From positions 1-47,059 of the forward strand of contig JASLLL010000020.1 in assembly GCA_030747075.1 (NCBI GenBank): a DNA stretch of 47,059 nucleotides, read 5' to 3'. The translations under genes were made by a program, and so were the position numbers. Source of the stretch: Gemmatimonadota bacterium. GTDB lineage: Bacteria > ARS69. A model generated the notes under the pieces. The model made no database searches, was not told the DNA's origin, and was given only the letters and a program-made list of their open reading frames with translations. Below are positions 36,252 through 47,059 of the stretch, piece by piece; positions within the stretch are counted from its first letter, which is position 1, and each line of letters opens with the position of its first letter.

Positions 36252-37028
36252 TCAGCCCGATGCCTTCTCCGCCACGACGGAGAGGCTTCGGAAGGAGTGC
36301 CCCTTCGTCTCCGGGCCGCTCCATGCGGCGGAACGCGTGACGCGAACCTCGACGAAGCCCGCCGACCGGATCGCGCCCGTGTACGCCCCCTCCGTCACGG
36401 CTCCCGCGAGACAGGCCACATGGTTCCCCACATTCGCCCGGAACTCGTCGTCGAGTTCGTCATCGCAGATGATGTCGGAGACGCTGATCCGCCCCCCCGG
36501 CTTCAACACGCGAAACGCCTCCCTGAAGACCGCATCCTTGTCCTCGGAGAGGTTGATCACGCAGTTGGAGACGACGAGGTCCACCTCTTCGTCCGTGACG
36601 GGAAGCTGCTCGATGGTTCCCTCGCGAAACTCCACATTCGACGCACCGATCCGTTCGGCGTTCGCACGCGCCCGCTCCAGCATCTCCGAAGTCATGTCCA
36701 CGCCGATGATCCGGCCCTCGGGACCGACCGCGCGGGCCGCAAGGAACGCATCGATCCCGCCGCCCGACCCCAGATCCAGCACGATCTCCCCTTGGGCCGG
36801 GGTGGCCTCCAGAAGCGGATTCCCGCAGCCGAGTCCCAGAATGGCGTCGGAGGGAATCGCGGAGAGATCCCCCGCCTCGTATCCGATCTCCACGGACTTC
36901 TCCACTGCGGCGTTCGTGGACTCTCCGCAGCACGACCCGCCGGGGAGACAGCTCCCCGGATCACGGGCGATCCTCCCGTAACCGTCGCGGATCTTCTTCT
37001 GGTGCTTCGTCTGCTTGCCGGACTCCAT
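36252..37028 (-). CDS. arsM: Arsenite S-adenosylmethyltransferase ArsM
   Basis: A 258-residue SAM-dependent enzyme that methylates As(III) to volatile or less harmful forms. The SAM motif LDLGSGGG is at 85-91. Conserved cysteines are C33-C34 (GGSCCGES), C68 (GCGNP), C156 (SNCVINLS) and C206 (HVACLAGA); the 50-residue gap of the last two equals that of the As-binding pair in known ArsM. A GGAGAT site precedes the ATG at 37028. It lies 23 bases after the DUF255 gene in the same operon. No arsR or arsB is visible. Confidence 0.92.
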   Translation of the reverse strand: MESGKQTKHQKKIRDGYGRIARDPGSCLPGGSCCGESTNAAVEKSVEIGYEAGDLSAIPSDAILGLGCGNPLLEATPAQGEIVLDLGSGGGIDAFLAARAVGPEGRIIGVDMTSEMLERARANAERIGASNVEFREGTIEQLPVTDEEVDLVVSNCVINLSEDKDAVFREAFRVLKPGGRISVSDIICDDELDDEFRANVGNHVACLAGAVTEGAYTGAIRSAGFVEVRVTRSAAWSGPETKGHSFRSLSVVAEKASG

Positions 37029-37051
37029 CGTGATCTCCTTTCCCCGGGGAA

Positions 37052-39235
<2,184 letters not shown>

Positions 39236-39243
39236 TCGTGAAA

Positions 39244-39247
39244 CTCC
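39244..39247 (-). promoter_or_regulatory. Ribosome site supporting the lipoprotein start at 39235
   Basis: GGAG on the minus strand sits eight bases before the GTG that opens the lipoprotein signal, which favours the exported form over the internal ATG. Confidence 0.5.
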
Positions 39248-39408
39248 GATGATTCCATCCCCCCCGGTAACTGGGCGATCCCTCGACACGGAGCCCGCTC
39301 CGCAGCTCCATGGGCACCGCGTGCCCACCGGCTCGCGCGGGCTTCGAACGGGGAGCATAGTGCCGTGCGACGCGCGGGTCAAACGCCGCAAGGGCCCGGA
39401 TTTTCCCG

Positions 39409-39438
39409 TTGCCTGAAAACAGCCGATTCGAGTAATCT
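39409..39438 (+). promoter_or_regulatory. Weak candidate promoter of the Gld-like cassette
   Basis: TTGCCT (39409-39414) and TAATCT (39433-39438), spaced 18 bases, end 62 bases before the ATG at 39501 in the most AT-rich part of the divergent gap. Confidence 0.3.
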
Positions 39439-39500
39439 TCCTTCCCGTTTCGCGAGAGCCATCCCGTCGGCAAACACCCAACACGGACCGAACCAATCCC

Positions 39501-40439
39501 ATGATTGATGTCAAGAATGTCTCCAAGTCTTACGGGTCCACGCTTGCGCTGGACCGCGTCAGCTTCTCGGTCGCGGAGAACCAGATTCTGGGTTTCCTCG
39601 GACCGAACGGCGCTGGCAAGAGCACGGCGATGAAGATTATCACCACCTACCTGGCCGCGGATGAGGGCCGGGTGACGGTGGGCGGCGTGGATGTCGCGGA
39701 AGATCCGCTGGCGGTCAGAAACCGGATCGGCTATCTGCCGGAGACGGCCCCGCTCTATGACGACATGCGCACCGTGGACTACCTGGAGTTCGTCGCCCGG
39801 GCGCGCGGACTGGACGGAGCGCGCCTCCTGGGTCGGCTGGACTGGGTCTACGATGCCGCAAGCATCGAGAGCGTCCTCTTCAAGAATGTCCACGAACTCT
39901 CCAAGGGGTTCAGGCAGCGCGTGGGACTGGCCCAGGCGCTTCTTCACGATCCGGACATCCTGATTCTCGACGAGCCCACATCCGGACTCGATCCGCGGCA
40001 GATCATCGACATCCGGAATCTCATCGCCTCCCTTGCGAAGACGAAGACCGTCATCTTCTCTTCGCACATTCTGGCGGAGATCGATGCCGTGACCGAACGC
40101 ATCGTGATCATCAACGAAGGCCGGATTGTGGCGGATGGGCTAGTAGAAGAACTGAGACGCTCCGCGATGAAAGAAACGCGCTGCATCGTCCGCTTCCCGG
40201 ATGCCGGGGAGGTGGCGCGAACAGCACTTGCCGAAGTGGAAGGGGTCCAGTCCGTGGAACCCGCACCCGATGAAGCCGAGGGAGCATGGGTCGTCACCAG
40301 CCCGCTGGATACGGACCTCCGCACCGGGATCAACGCGCTCGCCCGCGCCCGCGGATGGGATCTTCTGGAACTGCGGCCGGAAACGCCCACGCTGGAGCGC
40401 GCCTTCATCCGGCTTACGGGAAAGGAGGTGGACGCCTGA
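39501..40439 (+). CDS. ABC transporter ATPase, GldA-like
   Basis: A 312-residue ATP-binding subunit with Walker [10 protein letters not shown] (34-42), signature [13 protein letters not shown], Walker [14 protein letters not shown] and the switch histidine in SSHILAEID. The 80-residue C-terminal extension is typical of ATPases for Gld-type and drug-type exporters. It overlaps the permease start (TGATG), with GGAGGTG before it. Together with the next three genes it forms a Gld-like cassette. Confidence 0.9.
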   Translation: MIDVKNVSKSYGSTLALDRVSFSVAENQILGFLGPNGAGKSTAMKIITTYLAADEGRVTVGGVDVAEDPLAVRNRIGYLPETAPLYDDMRTVDYLEFVARARGLDGARLLGRLDWVYDAASIESVLFKNVHELSKGFRQRVGLAQALLHDPDILILDEPTSGLDPRQIIDIRNLIASLAKTKTVIFSSHILAEIDAVTERIVIINEGRIVADGLVEELRRSAMKETRCIVRFPDAGEVARTALAEVEGVQSVEPAPDEAEGAWVVTSPLDTDLRTGINALARARGWDLLELRPETPTLERAFIRLTGKEVDA

Positions 40440-41164
40440 TGCGCGACATCACCGTCATCTTCCGCAGGGAGTTCGGAGCGTACTTCAACTCCCCCATCGC
40501 CAGCATCTTCATCATCGTGTTCCTCTTCCTGACGAGCGGCTTCTACGCCAACGGGTTCTTCCTGGCCGGAGTCGTGGACATGCGGGACTTCTTCAGCAGC
40601 CTTCCGCTGTTCCTCATTTTCTTCATTCCGGCTCTGACCATGCGGCTCTGGGCGGAAGAACAGCGCCTCGGAACATTCGAACTGCTCATGACGCTCCCCA
40701 TGAAGCCGTTTCACATCGTGCTGGGGAAATACCTCGCGGCCCTTCTCTTCTACGCCATTGCGCTGGGCTGCACGCTCACCATTCCTCTCACCCTCGCGTG
40801 GATCGGATCCCCGGATCCCGGAGCCATCTTCTGCGGATACCTCGGGGCATTCCTGCTGGGTGGCCTGTATCTCTCCATCGGCATCTTCGTGTCGGGGCTC
40901 TTCAAGGACCAGATCGCCGCGTTCGTCCTCACGCTGCTCGCGTGCTTTTTCTTTTTCCTCTCCGGGACGCCGTTTGTGGCGGCGCTTCTGGACGGGTGGA
41001 TTCCCGGGGCAGGCTCCTTCCTGCAGGAAGCGTTCGGGCTGGCCCGACACTTCGACGGCATCCAGCGCGGAGTGATCGGCGTGGATAATATCGTGTTCTT
41101 CGTCTCGTTCTCAGCGGCCTTCCTGCTGCTCAATACGCATTCACTCGAAGGCCGCAAGTACTAG
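40439..41164 (+). CDS. ABC transporter permease, GldF-like
   Basis: A 241-residue permease with six membrane helices, beginning RDITVIFRREFGAYFNSPIA, a motif of the GldF/ABC-2 family. EEQRLGTFELLMTLP is the conserved cytoplasmic coupling segment. The ATG at 40439 shares bases with the GldA-like stop and has a strong GGAGGTG site. The transported substrate is unknown. Confidence 0.88.
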   Translation: MRDITVIFRREFGAYFNSPIASIFIIVFLFLTSGFYANGFFLAGVVDMRDFFSSLPLFLIFFIPALTMRLWAEEQRLGTFELLMTLPMKPFHIVLGKYLAALLFYAIALGCTLTIPLTLAWIGSPDPGAIFCGYLGAFLLGGLYLSIGIFVSGLFKDQIAAFVLTLLACFFFFLSGTPFVAALLDGWIPGAGSFLQEAFGLARHFDGIQRGVIGVDNIVFFVSFSAAFLLLNTHSLEGRKY

Positions 41165-41173
41165 GAGGCTGTC

Positions 41174-42928
41174 GTGTTTTCCAAGAGAATCGGCTTTGAA
41201 ACCGGGCTCGTGGTGGGCGCGGTCCTCCTTCTCGGGATCGCCGTGTTCCTCAATCGCACGGTGTCGAATCTGGCGCTCGGGCGTTTCGACCTGACCGAAA
41301 ACCAGATCTACACCGTCTCCGAGGGCGCGAAGAACATCCTCGGTCGTCTGGAAGTGCCGGTGCAGGTGAAGTACTTTGTCACGCCCGCGGAAGAGATGCC
41401 GGCCGGGCTCACCACGCTTCAGCAGGATGTCCGCGACAAACTCCAGGAACTGGCGATCACCTCGGGCGGAAATCTGGAGTTCCAGCTGGTGAACCCGAAG
41501 GAAACTCCCGAACTGGAAGAGGACCTCGCGGCGAAGGGAATCCGTCCCTTCCAGGTGCAAAGCGTGGATCGGGACGCGCTGGCCCTGAAGCTCGTCTACA
41601 GCGCGCTCTCCATCGGCTACAAGGACAAAGCGGAGGAGATCCTCCCGCAAGTTCTTCCCGAGACGCTCGCCAATCTGGAGTACGAGATCCTCACGGCAAT
41701 CGTCAGGACGACTCGCGACATGGATCCCGTGATCGCCGTCTACTCCACCCGGGAGCGGCCGGACCCGCAACTCATGCAGATGTACATGCAAATGGGGCAG
41801 GCCCCTCCGGAACCCCCGGACAACTTCACCGCCGCGCGGGAAGTCCTGACCGGAAACGGATACGATGTCCGCCCGGTGGACCTCACCGAGGCCAGTCCCA
41901 TCCCCGAGGAGGCCGCGACGCTCCTCCTGCTCGGCGTGCAGGAACTCGGAGAGCGCCAGCGGTATGAGATCGCGCAGTTCCTTCGCCACGGCGGACGCGT
42001 GATCCTCTCTGCTCAGGCTCTCCTGTACGATTACGCGCCCGGGAGCCGCGGGGGATTCAGCATCTCCGCGCGAGCGCAGGCGTCCTCCGCAAACGACCTC
42101 CTTTCGGAATACGGCGTCCGCGTGGATGATCGCATTCTGATGGACGCGCAGATGGCCACGCTCGCCATTCCGCGAACAACCAATCTCGGCGGGCTCCGGT
42201 TTCAGGTGACGGAACCGGTGCAGGCTCCCATGCAGATTCGCGTGCTGGGCGATGGCTTGAGCGACGACCTGCCGCTCACCGCCGGTGTCCCCGAACTCCT
42301 GTACCTGTGGGGCACGCGGGTGACCCTGGACGAAGAGGCCCAGAACGCCATGGAGCTCTCCTCCACGACCGTTCTCTCCGGAAGCGCCGAGTCGTGGCTG
42401 CTGAATCGGAGCGCGGGGCTGATCGAACCGGCCGATGTAAACCCCACCGGACATGAGCCCGTCCCCTCCCCGCCGCTGGCCGTACTGGTGGAAGGGACCT
42501 TCCCCGACCCCTGGGCGGAAAAGCCGGTGCCGGAGTGGCCAGAGGGCGCCGCAGCGGAAGACGAAGCCCCGGAGGAGATGGAACCGGCCGGAGCGGAACT
42601 TCCACCCGCCCCCGGGAAGCTCCTGGTGACGGGGTGCGCCAAGATGTTCGAGAACATGCTTCTTGAGCAGTCAGCCCACGCGCTCTTCCTGCTCAACTCC
42701 GTGGACGCTCTGACGCTCGGCGAAGACCTGATCAGCATTCGCGCCAAGCGTTTTGATCGACGCACTTTCGGGGAAGTCTCCGACGGGAAGAAGCTCGCAT
42801 TCCGTATGATCAATGTGGCGCTGATCCCCATACTTGCCGTGGCCTTCGCACTCACGCGCAGAACCATGAGGCGTCGCCAGTCGGACGAGTACGCCGCACG
42901 CTATGCGGCCTCTCACGGAGGATCCTGA
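41174..42928 (+). CDS. GldG-like ABC-associated membrane protein
   Basis: A 584-residue protein with one helix at each end (about 13-30 and 555-572) and a large extracytoplasmic part. It opens RFDLTENQIYTVSEGAKNIL, a hallmark of the GldG/ABC_transp_aux family, and has DPVIAVYS and LLLLGVQELGERQRYEIAQFLRHGGRVIL. An acidic Pro/Glu-rich insert lies near 455-490. The start is GTG at 41174 with AGGAGG upstream. It lies ten bases after the permease gene. Confidence 0.85.
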   Translation: MFSKRIGFETGLVVGAVLLLGIAVFLNRTVSNLALGRFDLTENQIYTVSEGAKNILGRLEVPVQVKYFVTPAEEMPAGLTTLQQDVRDKLQELAITSGGNLEFQLVNPKETPELEEDLAAKGIRPFQVQSVDRDALALKLVYSALSIGYKDKAEEILPQVLPETLANLEYEILTAIVRTTRDMDPVIAVYSTRERPDPQLMQMYMQMGQAPPEPPDNFTAAREVLTGNGYDVRPVDLTEASPIPEEAATLLLLGVQELGERQRYEIAQFLRHGGRVILSAQALLYDYAPGSRGGFSISARAQASSANDLLSEYGVRVDDRILMDAQMATLAIPRTTNLGGLRFQVTEPVQAPMQIRVLGDGLSDDLPLTAGVPELLYLWGTRVTLDEEAQNAMELSSTTVLSGSAESWLLNRSAGLIEPADVNPTGHEPVPSPPLAVLVEGTFPDPWAEKPVPEWPEGAAAEDEAPEEMEPAGAELPPAPGKLLVTGCAKMFENMLLEQSAHALFLLNSVDALTLGEDLISIRAKRFDRRTFGEVSDGKKLAFRMINVALIPILAVAFALTRRTMRRRQSDEYAARYAASHGGS

Positions 42929-42929
42929 A

Positions 42930-43931
42930 ATGACCGGCAGAAACCGAACACTCTGGGTTCTCGTCGGCCTCTTCCTCGTGCTGGTGGTTCTTTCCCAGCT
43001 CACGGGAAAGCGCCGGAACGCCACCACTGAGGGCGGCGGAATCGTTCCTCTGATTACCGGCCTCGACACGGCGGAGATCGGCTCCATTCGCGCCTGGCTG
43101 GGGTCTTCGCCCGACAGCGTGCTGGAAGTCCGCCGATCGGGAGACGGATGGGAAGTCTCCTCCCGATGGAACTGGCCCGCGAAGCAGACGCAGGTGGACC
43201 AGTTCATGAACAGCCTGAACGACCTCCGCGGCGAGATTCGCTCGTCCACGGAAGACATCCTGGCCGACTACGACCTCGACGAGGAGTCCGGGCTTCATGT
43301 GGTGGCAATGGGACTCGGCGGAACAGAGCGGTTCCATGTCATCGCGGGGAAGACGGCCTCACGCGGAGGGTCCTTCACGCGCCTTGCCGACTCGCCCGCG
43401 GTGTACCTGGTTCGCGCTTCGCTGAGATCGACCTTCGGCATCTGGGGAGATTCGCCGGAAGCGCCGGACGCCAAGCGGTGGGTCGACCTCTCCATCCACA
43501 AGGCGGATCGAAACGAGGTCGATCAGGTCGTTCTTCAGGGAGACGACCGGATCGTGTTGACCAAGGTACTCCCCGCCCCTGCGGGACCGGACTCCGTCGT
43601 GGACCGATCTTCCTGGACATGGAAGGCGGACGCGCACGGCGGGTTCGACAAGGCCGCCGCGGATGGAATCGTCGGAAGCCTGTGTTCGCTCTACGCGCAG
43701 AATGTCGCCGACCCTGCCGGGATCGACCGCTATGGACTGGGCGAAGGGTCACGCATCGCGACGCTCACGATGGCGGACGGGACCACGCGGGAGATCCGCT
43801 TCGGCGCGGAGACGGAGGACGGGCAATCCTGCTATATGCGGGTCGGCCCGGACGGCAATCCCGCCACGCTGCACAAGGGCACGGCCGACCGCCTCTTCCC
43901 TGACCGCGAGTCGCTGACCCCGAAGGAGTAG
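42930..43931 (+). CDS. DUF4340 membrane-anchored protein
   Basis: A 333-residue protein with one N-terminal helix (residues 7-25) and a periplasmic beta-rich part with repeated DUF4340-type units (WEVSSRWNWPAKQTQVDQFM, then WTWKADAHGGFDKAAADGIV). DUF4340 genes commonly follow GldG-like genes. The ATG at 42930 lies one base after the previous stop, with GGAGGA upstream. Confidence 0.85.
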   Translation: MTGRNRTLWVLVGLFLVLVVLSQLTGKRRNATTEGGGIVPLITGLDTAEIGSIRAWLGSSPDSVLEVRRSGDGWEVSSRWNWPAKQTQVDQFMNSLNDLRGEIRSSTEDILADYDLDEESGLHVVAMGLGGTERFHVIAGKTASRGGSFTRLADSPAVYLVRASLRSTFGIWGDSPEAPDAKRWVDLSIHKADRNEVDQVVLQGDDRIVLTKVLPAPAGPDSVVDRSSWTWKADAHGGFDKAAADGIVGSLCSLYAQNVADPAGIDRYGLGEGSRIATLTMADGTTREIRFGAETEDGQSCYMRVGPDGNPATLHKGTADRLFPDRESLTPKE

Positions 43932-43956
43932 CGCCGCTCACCGCACGACGGCCGAC

Positions 43957-43983
43957 GCGGAGGCCGGCTTCGCCGCCTCCCGC
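43957..43983 (+). terminator. Possible terminator hairpin after the Gld-like cassette
   Basis: An eleven-pair GC stem with two single-base bulges and a TTC loop begins 25 bases after the DUF4340 stop. No T-run follows, so it may only stabilise the mRNA end. Confidence 0.35.
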
Positions 43984-44003
43984 CTCTGCTGACGCTCTCG
44001 TCC

Positions 44004-44033
44004 TTGCCAATCCCACTCCGCTGGGGATAGCAT
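44004..44033 (+). promoter_or_regulatory. Candidate promoter of the sdh operon
   Basis: TTGCCA (5 of 6) and TAGCAT (4 of 6) are spaced by 18 bases and end 69 bases before sdhC. The leader holds a seven-pair hairpin GGGACGG/CCGTCCC (44052-44074). Confidence 0.4.
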
Positions 44034-44102
44034 CCGCGGTCGGGATGGGAAGGGACGGCCCCTCTTCCCGTCCCCCTGCAAACCGGGGCCGGGGGGACCG
44101 AA

Positions 44103-44795
44103 ATGAACCGGTGGTCGAGTACCTGGAGTTCATCCATCGGGGCCAAGACCATCATGGCCCTGACCGGACTGGCACTCCTGCTTTTCGTTCTCATCCACTT
44201 ACTCGGGAATCTTCAGATCTATCTGGGACCCGATGCCATCAACGCCTACGCAAAGAAGCTCGCCAGCCTCGGCGGGATCCTCTGGGTGATGCGCGGCGGT
44301 CTGCTCGCAATCTTCGCGCTGCATGTCGCGTCTGCCATCCGGCTCACGCTCCGAAACCGCGCAGCCAGGCCGGTGCGTTACGACACGCAGCAGGCGCTGG
44401 AAGCGGGGATTGCCTCACGGACGCTGATCTACAGCGGGTTTGTCGTGATGGCGTTTCTCATCTACCACATCCTGCACTTCACGATCGGCACGACAGACCC
44501 GTCCATCATGGTGGACGACGGCCACGGCCACCGCGATGTGTACTCCATGGTCATCCTCGGATTCCAGAACACTCCGGTGGCCATTGCGTACATCGTCGCC
44601 ATGGTTCTTCTCGGCTTTCATCTGCATCACGCCATCGCCAGCCTCGCGCAGACGCTGGGTCTCTCCCACCCCGGCTATCGCACCACGATGGCCCGGGTCG
44701 GTCCCGTGCTCGCCTTCCTGATCGCGGCGGGCAATCTCTCCATTCCCCTCGCGGTGCTGAGCGGCTTCCTCGGCCTTCCCGCAGGAGGGCAGTGA
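44103..44795 (+). CDS. sdhC: Succinate dehydrogenase cytochrome b subunit (type B)
   Basis: A 230-residue membrane protein with five helices, of the single-polypeptide diheme type found with menaquinone. Heme-ligand histidines occur in [28 protein letters not shown] and [12 protein letters not shown]. It anchors the succinate:quinone oxidoreductase. The ATG follows a weak G-rich site. It is followed by sdhA after one base, in the C-A-B order typical of Bacteroidota and deltaproteobacteria. Confidence 0.9.
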   Translation: MNRWSSTWSSSIGAKTIMALTGLALLLFVLIHLLGNLQIYLGPDAINAYAKKLASLGGILWVMRGGLLAIFALHVASAIRLTLRNRAARPVRYDTQQALEAGIASRTLIYSGFVVMAFLIYHILHFTIGTTDPSIMVDDGHGHRDVYSMVILGFQNTPVAIAYIVAMVLLGFHLHHAIASLAQTLGLSHPGYRTTMARVGPVLAFLIAAGNLSIPLAVLSGFLGLPAGGQ

Positions 44796-44796
44796 C

Positions 44797-46710
44797 ATGA
44801 GACTCGATTCGCAAACCCCGTCCGGACCTCTCGCGGAGAAGTGGGACCGCCACCGCTTTGAAATGAAGCTTGTGAATCCCGCGAACAAACGAAAGTACCG
44901 GGTGATCGTCGTGGGAAGCGGACTCGCCGGAGCTTCGGCCGCCGCAACGATGGCGGAACTCGGCTACGGAGTGGACTGCTTCTGCTTCCAGGACAGTCCC
45001 CGCCGCGCGCACAGCATTGCCGCACAGGGCGGAATCAACGCCTCCAAGAACTATCAGAACGACGGCGACAGCGTCTTCCGGCTCTTCTACGACACCGTCA
45101 AGGGCGGCGACTTCCGCTCTCGCGAAGCCAATGTTTACCGGCTTGCGCAGGTCAGCGAACACATCATCGACCAGTGCGTCGCGCAGGGGGTGCCCTTTGC
45201 GCGGGAGTACGGCGGGCATCTCGACAACCGGTCATTCGGAGGCGCACAGGTCTCCCGGACATTCTACGCCAGAGGGCAGACCGGCCAGCAACTACTGCTC
45301 GGGGCCTATTCCGCTCTGTCGCGGCAGATTGGCGCGGGGGCCGTACGGATGCATCCGCGAACCGAAATGCTGGACCTGATCGTGATCGACGGACGCGCGC
45401 GCGGAATCGTCACCCGAAATCTCGTGAGCGGACGCATCGAGTCCCATGTGGCGGACGCAGTCGTCCTCGGGACCGGCGGGTACGGGAATGTGTTCTACCT
45501 CTCCACCAACGCGAAGGGCTGCAATGTGACTGCCGCCTGGCGGGCGCATCGTCGCGGCGCGGGCTTCGCAAATCCCTGCTACACGCAAATCCACCCGACC
45601 TGCATTCCTGTCTCCGGAGATTATCAGTCAAAGCTGACGCTCATGTCGGAGTCGCTCCGAAACGACGGCCGCATCTGGGTCCCGGCCTCCGCAGACGATT
45701 CCCGAGCCCCGGGGGACATCCCGGAGGAAGAGCGCGACTACTACCTGGAGCGAAAGTACCCGAGCTTCGGAAACCTCGCCCCGCGCGACATCTCCTCCCG
45801 CAGTGCAAAGGAAGCCTGCGACGATGGGCGTGGCATCGGCTCGACCGGGCTCGGCGTATATCTGGACTTCCGGGACGCCATCGGACGCCTCGGCGAGGAC
45901 ACGATTCGAGCTCGCTACGGCAACCTCTTCCACATGTACCGAAAGATCACCGGTGAGAATCCGTACGAAACGCCCATGCGCATCTACCCTGCGTCCCACT
46001 ACACGATGGGCGGCCTGTGGGTGGACTACAACCTCATGAGCACCATCGACGGGCTGTTCGTCATCGGCGAAGCGAACTTCTCCGACCACGGCGCGAACCG
46101 ACTCGGCGCGAGCGCGCTCATGCAGGGCCTTGCGGACGGCTACTTCGTTCTTCCGTACACCATCGGGAACTACTTCGCCCGAATGGAACGGACGGAGGTC
46201 ACGACGGATCATGCGGAGTGCCGTGGCGCCGTCGAAGAGGCCACCGCCCGCATCGATGCGCTGCTCGGTACCGGCGGGAAGGAAACGCCGGACTCCTTCC
46301 ACCGTCGGCTGGGACAGATCGTCTGGGAGCACTGCGGCATGGCGCGCAACGATGCCGGGCTTGCCAAGGCGCAGGCGGCAATCCCCGCGCTCCGTGAGGA
46401 GTTCCGCGAGAACCTCCTCGTATGCGGAACGGGGAACGAACTCAACATGAACCTGGAGGCGGCGGGCCGCGTCGCGGACTTCCTGGAGTTCGCGGAACTC
46501 ATGGTCACGGACGCCCGCGCACGCACGGAGTCGTGCGGGGGGCACTTCCGCGAGGAAAGCCAGACGGAAGAGGGCGAAGCCGCTCGCGACGACGAGAACT
46601 TCTGCCACGCATCCGTCTGGGAGCATCGCGGTGCCGGAGAGACGCCGGTGCATCACCGGGAACCGCTCGTCTTCGAGCATGTCGAGTTGAGCCAGAGGAG
46701 CTACAAGTAA
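44797..46710 (+). CDS. sdhA: Succinate dehydrogenase/fumarate reductase flavoprotein subunit
   Basis: A 637-residue flavoprotein that oxidises succinate or reduces fumarate. [19 protein letters not shown] (about 36-54) is the FAD dinucleotide site and H72 in [15 protein letters not shown] is the covalent FAD histidine. [12 protein letters not shown] and [14 protein letters not shown] are active-site segments. The protein is of the type-B, Bacteroidota-like form. The stop overlaps the sdhB ATG (TAATG). Direction in vivo cannot be told. Confidence 0.95.
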   Translation: MRLDSQTPSGPLAEKWDRHRFEMKLVNPANKRKYRVIVVGSGLAGASAAATMAELGYGVDCFCFQDSPRRAHSIAAQGGINASKNYQNDGDSVFRLFYDTVKGGDFRSREANVYRLAQVSEHIIDQCVAQGVPFAREYGGHLDNRSFGGAQVSRTFYARGQTGQQLLLGAYSALSRQIGAGAVRMHPRTEMLDLIVIDGRARGIVTRNLVSGRIESHVADAVVLGTGGYGNVFYLSTNAKGCNVTAAWRAHRRGAGFANPCYTQIHPTCIPVSGDYQSKLTLMSESLRNDGRIWVPASADDSRAPGDIPEEERDYYLERKYPSFGNLAPRDISSRSAKEACDDGRGIGSTGLGVYLDFRDAIGRLGEDTIRARYGNLFHMYRKITGENPYETPMRIYPASHYTMGGLWVDYNLMSTIDGLFVIGEANFSDHGANRLGASALMQGLADGYFVLPYTIGNYFARMERTEVTTDHAECRGAVEEATARIDALLGTGGKETPDSFHRRLGQIVWEHCGMARNDAGLAKAQAAIPALREEFRENLLVCGTGNELNMNLEAAGRVADFLEFAELMVTDARARTESCGGHFREESQTEEGEAARDDENFCHASVWEHRGAGETPVHHREPLVFEHVELSQRSYK

Positions 46711-47059
46711 TGAAACTCACTCTCAAGGTCTGGCGCCAGCGGAGCGCGAGCGAGAATGGCTCGTTTGAGAAGTACACCGTCCCGGACGCAAGTTCCCACA
46801 TGTCTTTTCTGGAGATGCTCGATGTGGTCAACGAACAACTGGCCACCTCCGGGGGAGATCCGATTGCGTTCGATCACGACTGCCGCGAAGGAATCTGCGG
46901 GATGTGTTCGCTGGTGATCAACGGCGTGCCGCACGGGCCGGAGCGCGGAACCACCGTCTGCCAGCTCCACATGCGTTCTTTCACCGACGGCGACACCATC
47001 ACGATTGAGCCGTTCCGCGCCCGGGGGTTCCCGGTGCTTCGGGATCTCATCACCGACCG
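46710..47059 (+). CDS. sdhB: Succinate dehydrogenase iron-sulfur subunit, N-terminal part
   Basis: The gene starts at ATG 46710, overlapping the sdhA stop by one base, with AGAGGAG upstream, and runs off the window after 116 codons. It shows the [2Fe-2S] ferredoxin motif CREGICGMC and a later Cys (TTVCQLH) as fourth ligand. The C-terminal domain with the [4Fe-4S] and [3Fe-4S] sites is outside the window. Confidence 0.92.
   Translation, partial: MKLTLKVWRQRSASENGSFEKYTVPDASSHMSFLEMLDVVNEQLATSGGDPIAFDHDCREGICGMCSLVINGVPHGPERGTTVCQLHMRSFTDGDTITIEPFRARGFPVLRDLITD

Overview
The window is about 47 kb of high-G+C (roughly two thirds) bacterial chromosome, densely packed with genes, and holds no rRNA, recognisable tRNA, insertion sequence, phage gene or CRISPR array. 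It carries a secreted metalloprotease with a C-terminal FlgD/T9SS-like sorting domain, outer-membrane beta-barrels, a Gld-type ABC cassette, a Bacteroides-type (C-A-B) succinate dehydrogenase and several secreted TPR or metallopeptidase proteins. This suggests a diderm of the FCB/Gemmatimonadota/Eisenbacteria kind. That placement is inference from gene content; no marker gene settles it.

Layout. 0-10 kb: a large RIFT-barrel (PcRGLX/YetA-like) protein, an M3 oligopeptidase-MFS exporter operon, an MXAN_6640-type secreted metalloprotease closed by a terminator, and an M29 aminopeptidase behind a beta-barrel gene. 10-18 kb: a fused E1 alpha-beta 2-oxoacid dehydrogenase, a secreted TPR protein with an E-set-like tail, an aldo/keto reductase-glycosyltransferase pair, and a sulfatase-like protein with TPRs that lacks the formylglycine motif. 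18-21 kb: thiamine thiazole genes thiG-thiH-thiS with divergent thiE. 21-31 kb: a degenerate NAD-binding protein, a PqqB-like MBL hydrolase, a small beta-barrel, NAD kinase, a branched-chain aminotransferase, two unknown proteins, RNase R and a MATE exporter. 30.5-39.2 kb: an M1-M28-GNAT operon, a surface protein with a long leader, and a lipoprotein DUF255 thioredoxin-arsM operon. 39.5-44 kb: a GldA-GldF-GldG-DUF4340 cassette. 44-47 kb: sdhC, sdhA and the start of sdhB, cut by the window end.

How genes fit together. Peptide use is a theme (M3, M29, M1, M28 and a secreted protease, with two exporters). Central metabolism is represented by a TPP-dependent E1, TPP-precursor synthesis, IlvE, NAD kinase and succinate dehydrogenase. 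Many neighbours are translationally coupled through ATGA or TGATG overlaps.

The most unusual signal is compositional. The palindrome ACGT is almost absent: three sites were seen by eye in 47 kb, against roughly 150 expected by chance. Coding sequence avoids it by writing GAT, CAT, AAT or TAT before valine codons and ACA before T-starting codons. This looks like the footprint of an ACGT-specific DNA modification or restriction system.
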